Assembly: GCA_020722565.1 (NCBI GenBank)
Contig: DYKO01000001.1
Coordinates: 1 to 64,000 of the forward strand
Origin: Rikenella microfusus
GTDB taxonomy: Bacteria > Bacteroidota > Bacteroidia > Bacteroidales > Tenuifilaceae
Length of the DNA: 64,000 nucleotides
Reading direction: 5' to 3'
This document shows, in pieces, positions 17,584 to 25,984 of this stretch. Position 1 is the stretch's first letter. The number at the start of each line of letters is the position of its first letter. Position numbers and translations under genes: made by a program. A model generated the notes under the pieces. It ran no database searches and was not told the origin of the DNA. It saw nothing but the letters and a program-made list of their open reading frames with translations.

Positions 17584-18015
17584 ATGATACCAATGTTACG
17601 TCGTAGGAACACGCTACCTAGCCTGGTAGATGAATTTTTTGGGGATGACTTTATCTCCCGTTTTTTTGACGACAGCGAAAGCGTAACCATTCCCTCGGTA
17701 AATATTAAAGAGAGGAAAGAGGATTACACCATAGAGGTGGCTGCTCCAGGGTTCGACAAAAAGGACTTTAAGGTTGATTTGAACAACAACATCCTTGAAA
17801 TCTCGAGTGAAAAAGAGATTAAAGAAGAAAGCAAGGATGAAAAGGTAATGCGCCGTGAATTCCGTTACTCTTCGTTCAAACGCTCCTTTACCTTGCCCGA
17901 TACCGCTGACATCGAGAAGATTAAAGCTTCGTACGAAGATGGAATTCTTAGCATTGTAATCCCCAAAAAAGAAGAGGCTAAGGTAAAACCCGTCCGTCAG
18001 ATTTCGATATCGTAA
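17584..18015 (+). CDS. hsp20: Hsp20 / alpha-crystallin small heat-shock protein
   Basis: Cytoplasmic ATP-independent holdase that binds unfolding proteins during heat stress. The 143 residues show an N-terminal arm (RRRNTLPSLVDEFFGDDF), the alpha-crystallin domain (about 38-135) with the APGFDKKDFKV strand, and the family signature ASYEDGILSIVIPK, followed by a short tail ending in a VRQISIS motif of the I-x-I type. An in-frame ATG at 17569 is a poorer start: the bases right after it form GGAGGG, a strong Shine-Dalgarno sequence placed 7 bases before the ATG at 17584. Such sequences are rare in this window. The gene is monocistronic, with its own promoter and terminator. Confidence 0.95.
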   Translation: MIPMLRRRNTLPSLVDEFFGDDFISRFFDDSESVTIPSVNIKERKEDYTIEVAAPGFDKKDFKVDLNNNILEISSEKEIKEESKDEKVMRREFRYSSFKRSFTLPDTADIEKIKASYEDGILSIVIPKKEEAKVKPVRQISIS

Positions 18016-18032
18016 GGACTGGGTAAGAAAAT

Positions 18033-18064
18033 AAAAGCCCCACAAAACGGGGCTTTTGTTTTTT
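18033..18064. terminator. bidirectional terminator between hsp20 and pyrI
   Basis: AAAAGCCCC and GGGGCTTTT form a 9-base-pair stem around a 7-base loop, followed by a T-run on the plus strand. It lies between the convergent hsp20 and pyrI stop codons and has A-rich sequence on the left, so it can end both transcripts. Confidence 0.85.
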
Positions 18065-18527
18065 ATAAATAGTTCATATGCTCTTGATCAGTAATTTTCT
18101 CGCAATAGTGGCATTTCAGCGAGACGCTTTTTTTATCAACTACCCTAAACTTGGGCGTAACATTTTCGACATTGGTAATACACTTTGGATTCACGCACTT
18201 TACAATCCCTTTTATTTCATCGGGAACCTCAACCAGCATTTTTTCAACCACTTCGTAATCCCGTATGATGTTTAACTTAGCAAGTGGTGCCACAATTGCG
18301 ATGCGATTAATTTCATCGCGCTCAAAATACTTATCGGCAATTTTTATAATGGCCTTTTTACCTAACCTCTTGCTCTCAAGGTTTGTTCCAAAGGTTATTT
18401 GGTTGGGGATCTTATCGAGCCCCAGAATACTGATAACCTTAAAGAGGTTTTGCGCCGGAATATGGTCAATTACCGTACCATTCTGAATGGCACTTACGCT
18501 TAAATGCTTTTTATCATTCATTGCCAT
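18063..18527 (-). CDS. pyrI: aspartate carbamoyltransferase regulatory subunit PyrI
   Basis: Regulatory chain of aspartate carbamoyltransferase, which binds nucleotide effectors and links catalytic trimers. The 154 residues show the allosteric domain (SVSAIQNGTVIDHIPA, then a beta-sheet with NLESKRLGKKAIIKI) and a C-terminal zinc domain with four cysteines in CVNPKC and KCHYC pairs, as in Escherichia coli PyrI. It begins 7 bases after the pyrB stop codon, so the two form one operon. This subunit makes the enzyme the class-B, allosteric type. Confidence 0.97.
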   Translation of the reverse strand: MAMNDKKHLSVSAIQNGTVIDHIPAQNLFKVISILGLDKIPNQITFGTNLESKRLGKKAIIKIADKYFERDEINRIAIVAPLAKLNIIRDYEVVEKMLVEVPDEIKGIVKCVNPKCITNVENVTPKFRVVDKKSVSLKCHYCEKITDQEHMNYL

Positions 18528-18534
18528 AATTTTT

Positions 18535-19443
18535 CTATTTCAAACCTAAAATCAATGTCATAATTGCCATGCGGGTGTAAACACCATTAAGGGCCTGTGT
18601 AAAGTAGTAGGCCTTAGGCGAGTTGTCAACTTCAGTGTTTATTTCATTCACACGAGGGAGCGGATGCAGCACCCGCATATTGGGTTTTGTGCCTTCGAGC
18701 ATATTGTTGCGAAGGATGTAGGCGTTTTTCACCTTTTCGTACTCCATGGGGTCAGAAAAACGTTCGCGCTGCACACGAGTCATGTACACTATATCGGCAT
18801 TCTTAATATTCTCGGCTAAATCGGTATGTTCCTCATAGCTAAGGTTTAACTCATTGAGGTATATTTTGTACTCTTGGGGGATACGCAGCTCAACTGGCGA
18901 TATAAAGGTAAATGAAGCACCAAACTGGCTCATAGCCATAAGTAACGAATGTACCGTCCGACCATATTTAAGGTCTCCCACCATCACAATTTTTAGATTA
19001 TCGAGTTTGCCCTGTGTTTTACGGATGGAGTAAAGGTCGAGAAGCGTTTGCGTGGGGTGCTGATTGGCACCATCGCCAGCGTTAACAATGGGAACAGGCG
19101 AAACCTCGCTGGCATAACGGGCACTTCCCTCCACGGGGTGGCGCATTACAATCAGATCGGAGTAGTTGGCTACCGTTAGAATTGTGTCTTTTAATGATTC
19201 ACCTTTGGAAACACTACTGGTAGAGGCTTCGGAGAAGCCTATAACCCGGCCACACAACTTGTTTACAGCGCTCTCAAAACTAAGGCGAGTACGGGTAGAT
19301 GGCTCAAAAAATAGCGTGGCCACCACTTTCCCCTCCATGATACGCTGGATGGGGTTACGCTCAAACTCCTCGGCCAAATCGAGAACCCTAAAGATCTCGT
19401 CTTTGGTTAGGTCGTTAATGGATACCAAACTTCTATTTCTCAT
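18535..19443 (-). CDS. pyrB: aspartate carbamoyltransferase catalytic subunit PyrB
   Basis: Catalyses carbamoyl phosphate plus aspartate to carbamoyl aspartate, the committed step of pyrimidine synthesis. The 302 residues include the carbamoyl-phosphate loop [15 protein letters not shown], the [11 protein letters not shown] loop, [15 protein letters not shown], the aspartate-binding [10 protein letters not shown] and the closing HPLPRVNEI. Length and motifs are standard. It is followed by pyrI at 7 bases. The promoter lies in the short gap behind the terminator of the upstream YigZ-family gene, so pyrBI is transcribed on its own. Confidence 0.98.
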   Translation of the reverse strand: MRNRSLVSINDLTKDEIFRVLDLAEEFERNPIQRIMEGKVVATLFFEPSTRTRLSFESAVNKLCGRVIGFSEASTSSVSKGESLKDTILTVANYSDLIVMRHPVEGSARYASEVSPVPIVNAGDGANQHPTQTLLDLYSIRKTQGKLDNLKIVMVGDLKYGRTVHSLLMAMSQFGASFTFISPVELRIPQEYKIYLNELNLSYEEHTDLAENIKNADIVYMTRVQRERFSDPMEYEKVKNAYILRNNMLEGTKPNMRVLHPLPRVNEINTEVDNSPKAYYFTQALNGVYTRMAIMTLILGLK

Positions 19444-19464
19444 AAGCTAGTACTATTTAGGTTA

Positions 19465-19496
19465 CAAATTGATATCAACAAAAAAGCCCCGACAAA
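19465..19496 (-). promoter_or_regulatory. candidate promoter of pyrBI
   Basis: On the minus strand: TTTG (19496-19493), exactly 20 bases, then TCAATTTG (19472-19465), one base off TAnnTTTG. The TTTG lies in the loop of the terminator hairpin that ends the upstream gene. A perfect palindrome, TTGATATCAA, at 19469-19478 overlaps the -7 region and could be an operator; no leader peptide or attenuator is visible. Confidence 0.5.
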
Positions 19497-19504
19497 CGGG
19501 GCTA
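19478..19504 (-). terminator. intrinsic terminator of the YigZ-family gene
   Basis: AGCCCC and GGGGCT pair around the loop GACAAAC. On the minus strand the stem is followed by a U-run (plus-strand A-run at 19479-19485). It is about 6 bases after the stop codon of the gene ending at 19510 and separates it from pyrB. Confidence 0.8.
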
Positions 19505-19509
19505 ATAGT

Positions 19510-20127
19510 TCAATCCTCATATTCAAAATCGGCTAAAAGACCTTCAATCTTCATGCATCTCGATATGAATTCGCTCTCAATTGAACGCCGTACCCTCACC
19601 CTAATGAAACAGGTATTGTTGAATTGCTGCTCCATGAATTGAAGGTTAAGGTCCTTTGCCAGCTTCATCACCTCATTCATCATCTCATAGCCAAATGTTA
19701 ATTTATATATGGCATCTACCGTTTTAGTGATGATTTTTGCATTAGATAAGGCGTCGTATGTGGCCAATTTGTAGGCATTTATAAGCCCCGATACGCCCAG
19801 TTTAGTTCCCCCAAAGTACCGGATTACCACAACCAAAACATTGGTAACCCCAAAACTGAGCAGCTGCCCATAAATGGGCCTACCGGCTGTACCTGATGGT
19901 TCGCCATCGTCGTTTGCTCTCCACCTATCTCCCTGATAACCAATAATATATGCGTAGCAATGGTGGCGAGCATCATAAAACTCCGCCCGGAGCATTTCCA
20001 GTATCTCCTTTACCTGCTCCTCAGTTCTAACGGGAAAGGCTTTGGCAATGAACTTGCTGCCCTTCTCCTTGTACAACCCCTCCGATGGGGCTTCAATGGT
20101 TTTATATGTATCGGTTAATGCTTCCAT
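19510..20127 (-). CDS. YigZ / IMPACT family protein
   Basis: A 205-residue member of the YigZ/IMPACT family, whose bacterial role is poorly defined; the eukaryotic relatives bind Gcn1. The UPF0029 domain (about 15-130) has the signature DDGEPSGTAGRPIYGQL and the RYFGGTKLGVSGL stretch. A ferredoxin-like C-terminal domain (DUF1949, about 135-200) follows. The gene abuts the upstream EamA transporter with no gap (that gene's stop codon ends directly before this start), so the two are likely one transcript, ended by the terminator at 19478-19504. Confidence 0.9.
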   Translation of the reverse strand: MEALTDTYKTIEAPSEGLYKEKGSKFIAKAFPVRTEEQVKEILEMLRAEFYDARHHCYAYIIGYQGDRWRANDDGEPSGTAGRPIYGQLLSFGVTNVLVVVIRYFGGTKLGVSGLINAYKLATYDALSNAKIITKTVDAIYKLTFGYEMMNEVMKLAKDLNLQFMEQQFNNTCFIRVRVRRSIESEFISRCMKIEGLLADFEYED

Positions 20128-21009
20128 TTAGCTGCTCATCAGCACTGCTATTGCCAAAATTGAAATTCCAATGCCTGCCATATTAACTTTAGTAGGACGC
20201 TCTCCAAAAAATATCAGCCCCGCTAATGCACCAGCTAGTACTACACCAATGTTATTGATTCCAAATAATATTGATCCCTGCATGGCCTTTCCATTCTGCC
20301 CTACATGGTTTAGAGCAGCCACCATAAAATACATTGAACCAAAGTTTGCCAGGCCTAATACTGCACCAAGAATCCACGTTTTAAACTTAGCAAGATCACG
20401 TGTAGCATTTATGTTAAATGGTAGAATCGCAAGTCCCAAAACACCCGCCATGGAAAAAACCAGTGCATTAAAAACAGGATTTACCTGATTGTTTACAAAT
20501 GTTTGCTGTGCAATCTTTACTAACGAATCAACCAAACCAATGCCTATAAAAATGGTTAGAGGCAGGTAAATCTTTCGTATATCTGTTTTGCCATTGGTTC
20601 GGGGTAAAATCAGCAGCACTACAGAAACAAGAGCCAGTAATATCCCAAGAATTCTTAAAGGATTAAGGCTATCGTTTGGATCGATTAGAACAGAGACCAT
20701 TATGGGTATAATAACCGACAGCTTAGCAGCAACCGATGTAATGGCTACTCCTGCAGTTTGAGTACTTCTTCCCAGTAGGTTAAACATCAAAATAAATAAT
20801 CCTCCCATTCCCAGCATGAGCAACAGGTGATAATTTTCGAACGTCTTAATGGAAACTATCGGATTAGTGGCCAAAAAAAAACCAGCAAAACTGGCCGAGA
20901 TGTAGTTAACAATTATTGCGCTGAATGAATTAACAGAAAATTGCTGAAGTAACTTAAATGTAATAAGTACCAGTGTTGATGATAGTATGCAAAGCAATAG
21001 GTAAAACAT
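20128..21009 (-). CDS. EamA/DMT family membrane transporter
   Basis: Ten-helix drug/metabolite-type transporter of 293 residues, built as two repeats of five helices; the second repeat ends in GALAGLIFFGERPTKVNMAGIGISILA, the family's last two helices. Substrate unknown. Start placed at the ATG at 21009. An in-frame TTG at 21027 lies inside the -7 promoter box (21025-21032) and would be upstream of the transcription start, so it cannot be used. The resulting mRNA leader is only about ten bases. The YigZ-family gene follows directly. Confidence 0.88.
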   Translation of the reverse strand: MFYLLLCILSSTLVLITFKLLQQFSVNSFSAIIVNYISASFAGFFLATNPIVSIKTFENYHLLLMLGMGGLFILMFNLLGRSTQTAGVAITSVAAKLSVIIPIMVSVLIDPNDSLNPLRILGILLALVSVVLLILPRTNGKTDIRKIYLPLTIFIGIGLVDSLVKIAQQTFVNNQVNPVFNALVFSMAGVLGLAILPFNINATRDLAKFKTWILGAVLGLANFGSMYFMVAALNHVGQNGKAMQGSILFGINNIGVVLAGALAGLIFFGERPTKVNMAGIGISILAIAVLMSS

Positions 21010-21024
21010 TCCTCTTGATTTGTA

Positions 21025-21056
21025 CAAAGTTACGGCAAGATAATCAACCCTACAAA
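21025..21056 (-). promoter_or_regulatory. Bacteroidetes-type promoter of the EamA-yigZ pair
   Basis: On the minus strand: TTTG (21056-21053), exactly 20 bases, then TAACTTTG (21032-21025). Both elements are perfect matches. The transcription start should lie near 21018, about ten bases before the ATG. Confidence 0.75.
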
Positions 21057-21145
21057 TTTTTCGTTAATTAAGTATTAACAATAAATAAACATAAGCAAAA
21101 GTTAAATATAGGCATGATTGTTGATCGCATAAAAAAACGCAAACT

Positions 21146-21961
21146 ATGTATCATATCAAAGTACAGCTAAGCATTTTTCTTTTAGGCCTATTCACGCTTT
21201 CGTGTGTTGCTCCAAAGCCCGTTATAAGAGTGACCTCAAAAGAAACCAAAACCACATGGGAAAACGGCAAGGAGTTTACAAGTTACTTTAAAGATGGTTT
21301 TATTTGTCATGCCGCTTATCATGGTATTACTGGGCCATACCTTGTATTCGATGTAGAACTGGCAAACACCACTGACGATGATTTTCTAATTTGCCCAGAA
21401 AAAATGGCTATTTATACCGATAATGGCACATGGGATCAGACATCAAACCAGATTATTTACTCAAACTTTCCCATATATGGTACCGATCCGGAGCTCGAAA
21501 TACTAAAAAACGAACTCGCACAATCGCAGCTTGAGGCCAACCAAAAAAACGACACCGCTGTAGCCGTAACAGTTGGCGCGCTTGCAGTACCCCTTATAAT
21601 TGCAGCCGCTTCGGCCGATGTAAACGACAATAGCCAGCATGCAATTAGTAGAACCGAATTGGCTGCAACCTCAACAACTGCAGCTTTAAATGTTATGGAT
21701 ATATCGCAAGATTTAAACCAAATAAAAAACGAAATGCTTTACATGAATTCAAATATCTGGATAAATAATGCCTTACGAAAAACCACACTTTCGAAAAACG
21801 AATCTGTTAGGGGGCTGGTTTATTTCAAGACTCCCAATCTCAAAAAATTTCCTGAAATCCAGTTAGATGTTCCAATTGGCAACAATAACTTTATATCGTT
21901 TACATATCTTGTTAAACTATACTACCCCCAGCAACAGGATGTTCAAGCCGCTTTTAAATAG
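21146..21961 (+). CDS. putative lipoprotein of unknown function
   Basis: I do not recognise this 271-residue protein. It begins with a hydrophobic signal (FLLGLFTLSC) whose Cys20 looks like a lipoprotein modification site, although the residue at -3 is Thr and so the lipobox is imperfect. The mature part has a beta-rich domain with D-V-E-L-A-N-T-T, a short coiled-coil stretch (ILKNELAQSQLEANQ), a hydrophobic segment of about 20 residues (TAVAVTVGALAVPLIIAAAS) and a second beta-rich domain. The hydrophobic segment in the middle is unusual for a periplasmic lipoprotein and may be buried or membrane-inserted. The gene is monocistronic with a terminator behind it. Confidence 0.7.
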   Translation: MYHIKVQLSIFLLGLFTLSCVAPKPVIRVTSKETKTTWENGKEFTSYFKDGFICHAAYHGITGPYLVFDVELANTTDDDFLICPEKMAIYTDNGTWDQTSNQIIYSNFPIYGTDPELEILKNELAQSQLEANQKNDTAVAVTVGALAVPLIIAAASADVNDNSQHAISRTELAATSTTAALNVMDISQDLNQIKNEMLYMNSNIWINNALRKTTLSKNESVRGLVYFKTPNLKKFPEIQLDVPIGNNNFISFTYLVKLYYPQQQDVQAAFK

Positions 21962-21986
21962 TGCACCTATAACATTATTTTACTAT

Positions 21987-22017
21987 AAAGAGTGGCGATG
22001 AACCACTCTTTTCATTT
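21987..22017 (+). terminator. terminator after the lipoprotein gene
   Basis: AAAGAGTGG and CCACTCTTT form a 9-base-pair stem around a 7-base loop, followed by TTCATTT. It stands 25 bases after the stop codon. Confidence 0.7.
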
Positions 22018-22039
22018 ATCATACATAACTATTTTACAT

Positions 22040-22047
22040 TACCTTTG
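22040..22047 (+). promoter_or_regulatory. -7 box of the small membrane protein-umuD-umuC operon
   Basis: TACCTTTG is a perfect TAnnTTTG box 17 bases before the first start codon. The -33 position has TTTA rather than TTG. No SOS-type palindrome (LexA box) is visible in the 100 bases upstream, so damage control of this operon cannot be shown from sequence. Confidence 0.45.
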
Positions 22048-22064
22048 CTTATAAATCTACCACC

Positions 22065-22430
22065 ATGGAACATAATGAAATCATAAAGTTACTGCTTGAA
22101 ACCGAAAATGGTTTGTCCGCAGACGAAAAGAAAAAATTATCCGAAAAAGTTGATGCTATTTACATCGACGCCAGAATTGAGCACCATCAACGAATAGCCC
22201 GAAAACAAACCATAAGTGGATTACTTTTAATACTCTTTGCTCTGCTCACATTTGGCATAATACTTTTTGGTAGACAAATCAATGGCTCAACTCTGGTTTG
22301 GTTGAAAGGGCTTGCCACCGGATATTTTTTTGCGGTATTAATCACTTTCCCTAAAACGCTACGAAACCATTCAAAAATTGCTTATGTGCTAAAAATCATT
22401 AAGCAGCTGAACGAAAAAACAAATCAATGA
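22065..22430 (+). CDS. small two-helix membrane protein coupled to umuD
   Basis: A 121-residue protein I do not recognise. The first 60 residues are charged and helical (a MEHNEIIKLLLETENGLSAD start, then EKKKLSEKVDAIYIDARIEHHQR). Two hydrophobic helices follow (about 47-68 and 78-97), then a basic tail. Its stop codon overlaps the umuD start (ATGA), so it is the first gene of a umuD-umuC operon and should be made together with the mutagenic polymerase. The layout suggests an inner-membrane protein with a cytoplasmic head. A role in the stress response is only implied by position. Confidence 0.75.
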   Translation: MEHNEIIKLLLETENGLSADEKKKLSEKVDAIYIDARIEHHQRIARKQTISGLLLILFALLTFGIILFGRQINGSTLVWLKGLATGYFFAVLITFPKTLRNHSKIAYVLKIIKQLNEKTNQ

Positions 22431-22867
22431 GATTGATTAAAAGCACATTGCGAATTGATTTTTACACCGCCGATAATACCACGGAGCTATCGCTACCGTT
22501 GGCTGAAGGCATTAAAGCTGGGTTTCCCTCGCCGGCTCAAGATTATATCGATTTGGCCTTTGATCTGAACAAGGAACTGGTGAAGAATCCGAGTTCCACC
22601 TTTTACGGACGCGTTCGTGGTGACTCCATGATTGACGAGGGCATCAACGATGGCGATATCCTAGTTATTGATAAATCGTTACCACCCGCTGACGGAAGCA
22701 AAGCAGTTTGCTATATCGACGGGGAATTCACGCTTAAAACCATTCGCCTAAAAAAAGATGGCATTTACCTGATGCCAGCCAACCCAGCATACAAGTCCAT
22801 AAGGGTTACCGAGGAAAACGATTTTATTGTTTGGGGGATTGTTACCTACGTTATTCATAAGTTTTAG
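22427..22867 (+). CDS. umuD: UmuD-like S24 peptidase, translesion polymerase subunit
   Basis: Self-cleaving partner of DNA polymerase V. The 146 residues include the cleavage region [10 protein letters not shown] (Ala-Gly bond, as in Escherichia coli UmuD), the nucleophilic serine in [10 protein letters not shown] (about residue 67) and the general-base lysine in [11 protein letters not shown] (about residue 105). It lacks the DNA-binding domain of LexA. The start overlaps the stop of the small membrane protein by 4 bases, and umuC starts 2 bases after its stop, so the three form one tightly coupled operon. Confidence 0.96.
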   Translation: MRLIKSTLRIDFYTADNTTELSLPLAEGIKAGFPSPAQDYIDLAFDLNKELVKNPSSTFYGRVRGDSMIDEGINDGDILVIDKSLPPADGSKAVCYIDGEFTLKTIRLKKDGIYLMPANPAYKSIRVTEENDFIVWGIVTYVIHKF

Positions 22868-22869
22868 CC

Positions 22870-24132
22870 ATGTATGCACTTGCCGACTGCAACAACTTTT
22901 ATGCATCGTGTGAAAGGGTTTTTGATCAATCGCTCAATGGTAGGCCGGTTATTGTATTGTCGAATAACGATGGGTGCGTTATTGCCCGAAGCAACGAGGC
23001 AAAGGCACTGGGTATAAAAATGGGTGAACCCGCATTCAAAATTAAGGAATTGATTGAAAAGGGAAACGTAGCCGTTTTTTCGTCGAACTACACACTTTAC
23101 GGCGATATGAGCCAGCGGGTTATGAATACCTTGGCCAGTTTTACCCCCGATATTGAAATATACTCCATTGATGAGGCATTTCTTGGTCTTCATGGCTTTA
23201 AACATTTTGATCTGCATGAGTATGCACGGCAAATTCAAAAAATCACCACCCGAAACACAGGAATTCCAATAAGTTTAGGCCTTGCCCCAACTAAAACCTT
23301 GGCTAAGGTGGCCAACCATATTGCAAAAAAGAACCCCGAGCATAAGGGTGTTTACATGATAACCACCGAAGAGCAGCGTATTGCTGCGCTTAAAAACTAC
23401 GATATTGAAGAGGTATGGGGCATTGGCCGACAATATAGCAAAATGCTATTGCGCTTCGGCGTTCGCACCGCTTACGATTTCACCCGTTTATCCGCAAGCT
23501 GGGTAAAACGACAAATGTCGGTAGTTGGCCTGCGAACCCAAAAGGAGCTACTTGGCATTCCCTGTATTGAACTCGAGCATACCACATCCCCCAAAAAAGC
23601 CATTGCCACCACACGATCGTTTGGTGAAATGCAAACCGATTTGGGCTACCTTAGCGAGGCAGTAGCTTCATTTGCTGCCAGCTGTGCACATAAGCTGCGC
23701 AAGCAACAATCAGTGGCTCAAATAGTAATGGTTTTTGCCCATACCAACTATTTCCGCGACGACCTACCACAGTACTCAGCCAGCAAAACCATTACATTGT
23801 CTGTTCCCACAAGTAGCTCTATCGAACTGATTCACTATGCCCTTTTGGCGCTTAAAAGTTTATACAAGCAGGGCTTTCGTTACAAAAAGGCAGGTGTTAT
23901 TGTTAGCGGCATCTCAACAAATCAGCATGTTCAAACCTCACTTTTTGATACCGTTGATAGGGAAAAGCATAAACGATTGATGGCTGCTATGGATAAGTTA
24001 AACGACAGATATGGTAGGTACACCATTAAAATTGCAGCACAAGGTGCTGGCAGAAAATGGGAACTCCGGCAGGAGCGTATTTCGCCTTACTACACCACCC
24101 GTTGGGACGACATCATCACAGTAAAAGTTTAA
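22870..24132 (+). CDS. umuC: DNA polymerase V catalytic subunit UmuC
   Basis: Error-prone Y-family DNA polymerase for copying damaged DNA. The 420 residues begin with the metal site [14 protein letters not shown], then contain the second catalytic site [10 protein letters not shown] (about residues 96-105), the [14 protein letters not shown] helix-hairpin-helix and the UmuC-specific C-terminal region with DVREK-like [22 protein letters not shown]. This places it with UmuC rather than DinB. It follows umuD after a 2-base gap. Confidence 0.97.
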   Translation: MYALADCNNFYASCERVFDQSLNGRPVIVLSNNDGCVIARSNEAKALGIKMGEPAFKIKELIEKGNVAVFSSNYTLYGDMSQRVMNTLASFTPDIEIYSIDEAFLGLHGFKHFDLHEYARQIQKITTRNTGIPISLGLAPTKTLAKVANHIAKKNPEHKGVYMITTEEQRIAALKNYDIEEVWGIGRQYSKMLLRFGVRTAYDFTRLSASWVKRQMSVVGLRTQKELLGIPCIELEHTTSPKKAIATTRSFGEMQTDLGYLSEAVASFAASCAHKLRKQQSVAQIVMVFAHTNYFRDDLPQYSASKTITLSVPTSSSIELIHYALLALKSLYKQGFRYKKAGVIVSGISTNQHVQTSLFDTVDREKHKRLMAAMDKLNDRYGRYTIKIAAQGAGRKWELRQERISPYYTTRWDDIITVKV

Positions 24133-24202
24133 TAATTTTATTCCTTACCCAACGTTTTATTGAATATTTCATATTTTTGAGCAACATAAAACCAAAACCT
24201 TT

Positions 24203-25465
24203 ATGAATTCACAACATAACAATAGTTACTTTTTGCCCATGGTAGTTATAGGTACGCTGTTTTTTATTTTTGGTTTTGTAACCTGGCTGAACGGCATTCT
24301 TATCCCGTATTTCAAAATATCATGCGAACTTAGCGATTTTGAGGCTACACTTGTAGCTTTTGCATTCTATATCTCATACACCGTAATTGCCCTGCCAGCA
24401 TCATGGATACTAAAGAAAACAGGTTTCCATAAAGGAATGACTGTTGGACTTTTGGTAATGGCACTTGGCACACTTGTATTTATAGCTGCGGCCCTAAATA
24501 GGGTTTACTGGATGTTTTTAAGCGGACTGTTTGTAATGGGAGCAGGATTAGCCATTCTTCAAACAGCAGCCAATCCATACATAACCATAATTGGACCGCG
24601 CGAAAGCGCAGCGCAGCGCATCAGTATAATGGGAATTTGCAACAAGTTGGCAGGCGCCATTGCACCCTTGATTTTAGCCTACTACATTCTTAACGATGGT
24701 GACGCCTTTGTAAAATCGCTTGAGGGAATGGAAAATGCTGCTCGAGCAGCAGCACTCAACAGCCTGGCACATAGGGTGATTGGCCCATATTTAGTGATGA
24801 CAGCTATTCTGGTAGTATTAGGAATAGCCATCAGGTATGCTCCCCTACCCGAGGTTGAAACCGAAGAAGAAACGGAAACATCTCTTGCAGAGGTTAATGG
24901 CAAGACCAGTATTTTTCAGTTTCCCCAACTTATTCTGGGAGCCATTGCGCTATTCTTTTATGTTGGAGCTGAAGTAATTGCTGGCGATACGATTATCCGT
25001 TACGGTATTTCGCAAGGCTTTAAAATTGAAATTGCTAAAGCATTCACCACTTACACGCTAATAGCTATGATTATTGGTTATTTAGCCGGTATTGTTCTCA
25101 TACCCAAATTCATGTCGCAGCGTACCGCTTTACTAACATCGGCTCTACTGGGGATAACACTAAGCGTTCTGGTTATTTTGGCTTCGCCAATCCTGTCAAT
25201 AATTGCCCTTGCCCTATTGGGTTTGGCTAATGCTCTGGTTTGGCCTGCCATTTGGCCGCTGGCAATCCACGACTTGGGCAGGTTTATTAAAACGGGATCG
25301 GCTATTCTAATACTGGCAATTGCTGGTGGTGCAATTCTTCCCTTGATATGGGGCAAACTCTCTGATATGTTCACACCTCAAACTGCTTACCTTATCCTTA
25401 TTCCATCCTACATCGTTATTCTTTTCTACTCGGTTTGGGGCTATAAAATAAGAAGTTGGAGATAA
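24203..25465 (+). CDS. sugar MFS transporter (FucP/GluP family)
   Basis: Twelve-helix major facilitator of the fucose-galactose-glucose:H+ symporter group, 420 residues, inner membrane. Visible are FVTWLNGILIPYFK in helix 1, the LQTAANPYITIIGP stretch conserved in this family, and a second half with AEVIAGDTIIRYG and IWGKLSD. These resemble Bacteroidetes glucose/galactose transporters of this family; the exact sugar is unknown. It follows umuC by 70 bases and has a TATTTTTG box at 24172-24179. The thioesterase after it starts 17 bases downstream, so they may be cotranscribed. Confidence 0.9.
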   Translation: MNSQHNNSYFLPMVVIGTLFFIFGFVTWLNGILIPYFKISCELSDFEATLVAFAFYISYTVIALPASWILKKTGFHKGMTVGLLVMALGTLVFIAAALNRVYWMFLSGLFVMGAGLAILQTAANPYITIIGPRESAAQRISIMGICNKLAGAIAPLILAYYILNDGDAFVKSLEGMENAARAAALNSLAHRVIGPYLVMTAILVVLGIAIRYAPLPEVETEEETETSLAEVNGKTSIFQFPQLILGAIALFFYVGAEVIAGDTIIRYGISQGFKIEIAKAFTTYTLIAMIIGYLAGIVLIPKFMSQRTALLTSALLGITLSVLVILASPILSIIALALLGLANALVWPAIWPLAIHDLGRFIKTGSAILILAIAGGAILPLIWGKLSDMFTPQTAYLILIPSYIVILFYSVWGYKIRSWR

Positions 25466-25482
25466 CCTTTACAATTTTAGGT

Positions 25483-25875
25483 ATGGAGGTTTTTGAACAG
25501 GAATTTGAGGTACGCGATTACGAATGCGATTTGCAGGGCATAGTAAACAATGCCCGTTACCTGAACTACCTTGAACACACACGCCATAAGTTCCTTCTTA
25601 GTAAGGGCATTGACTTTGTACAACTTCATAATGAGGGTATCGACCTGGTGGTATCACGCATCGAAATTGACTATAAGCATTCGTTAACCAGCGGCGACAA
25701 GTTTCTTGTTAGATTAACCACGCACAGGGAAGGGCACTTGCGTATGATTTTTGAACAGGAAGTAATAAAGCTACCCGAAGAAAAGTTAGCCGTTAAAGCT
25801 AAAGTAATAGGAGTTGGCGTAAAAAATGGACGTCCTATCAAAATTGATAACATCCCGGGATTTGAAAAAATCTAG
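25483..25875 (+). CDS. hotdog-fold acyl-CoA thioesterase (YbgC/FadM-like)
   Basis: A 130-residue single-hotdog-domain thioesterase that probably hydrolyses short acyl-CoA or acyl-ACP. The N-terminus EFEVRDYECDLQGIVNNARYLNYLEHTRHKF carries the 4HBT catalytic region (Asp in the D-x-x-G-x-V-x-N-A-R-Y pattern). Start placed at the ATG at 25483; an in-frame TTG at 25456 would overlap the preceding transporter and extends a poorly conserved leader. Substrate not visible. Confidence 0.88.
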   Translation: MEVFEQEFEVRDYECDLQGIVNNARYLNYLEHTRHKFLLSKGIDFVQLHNEGIDLVVSRIEIDYKHSLTSGDKFLVRLTTHREGHLRMIFEQEVIKLPEEKLAVKAKVIGVGVKNGRPIKIDNIPGFEKI

Positions 25876-25984
25876 AATATCCCTTAATCTAATTGATTTT
25901 GCAGATTAACTCTTGCAGCATTAATCTTTTACTAACTTTACCATACTCAAAAGAATTTGCCAAAGGGTTAGGATTAGTTAGTTT

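Noticed and set aside
22864-23238. A minus-strand frame opposite the start of umuC
   Set aside because: Covered by clear UmuC catalytic motifs on the other strand; the translation resembles no protein and has a mis-framed Cys-rich pattern.
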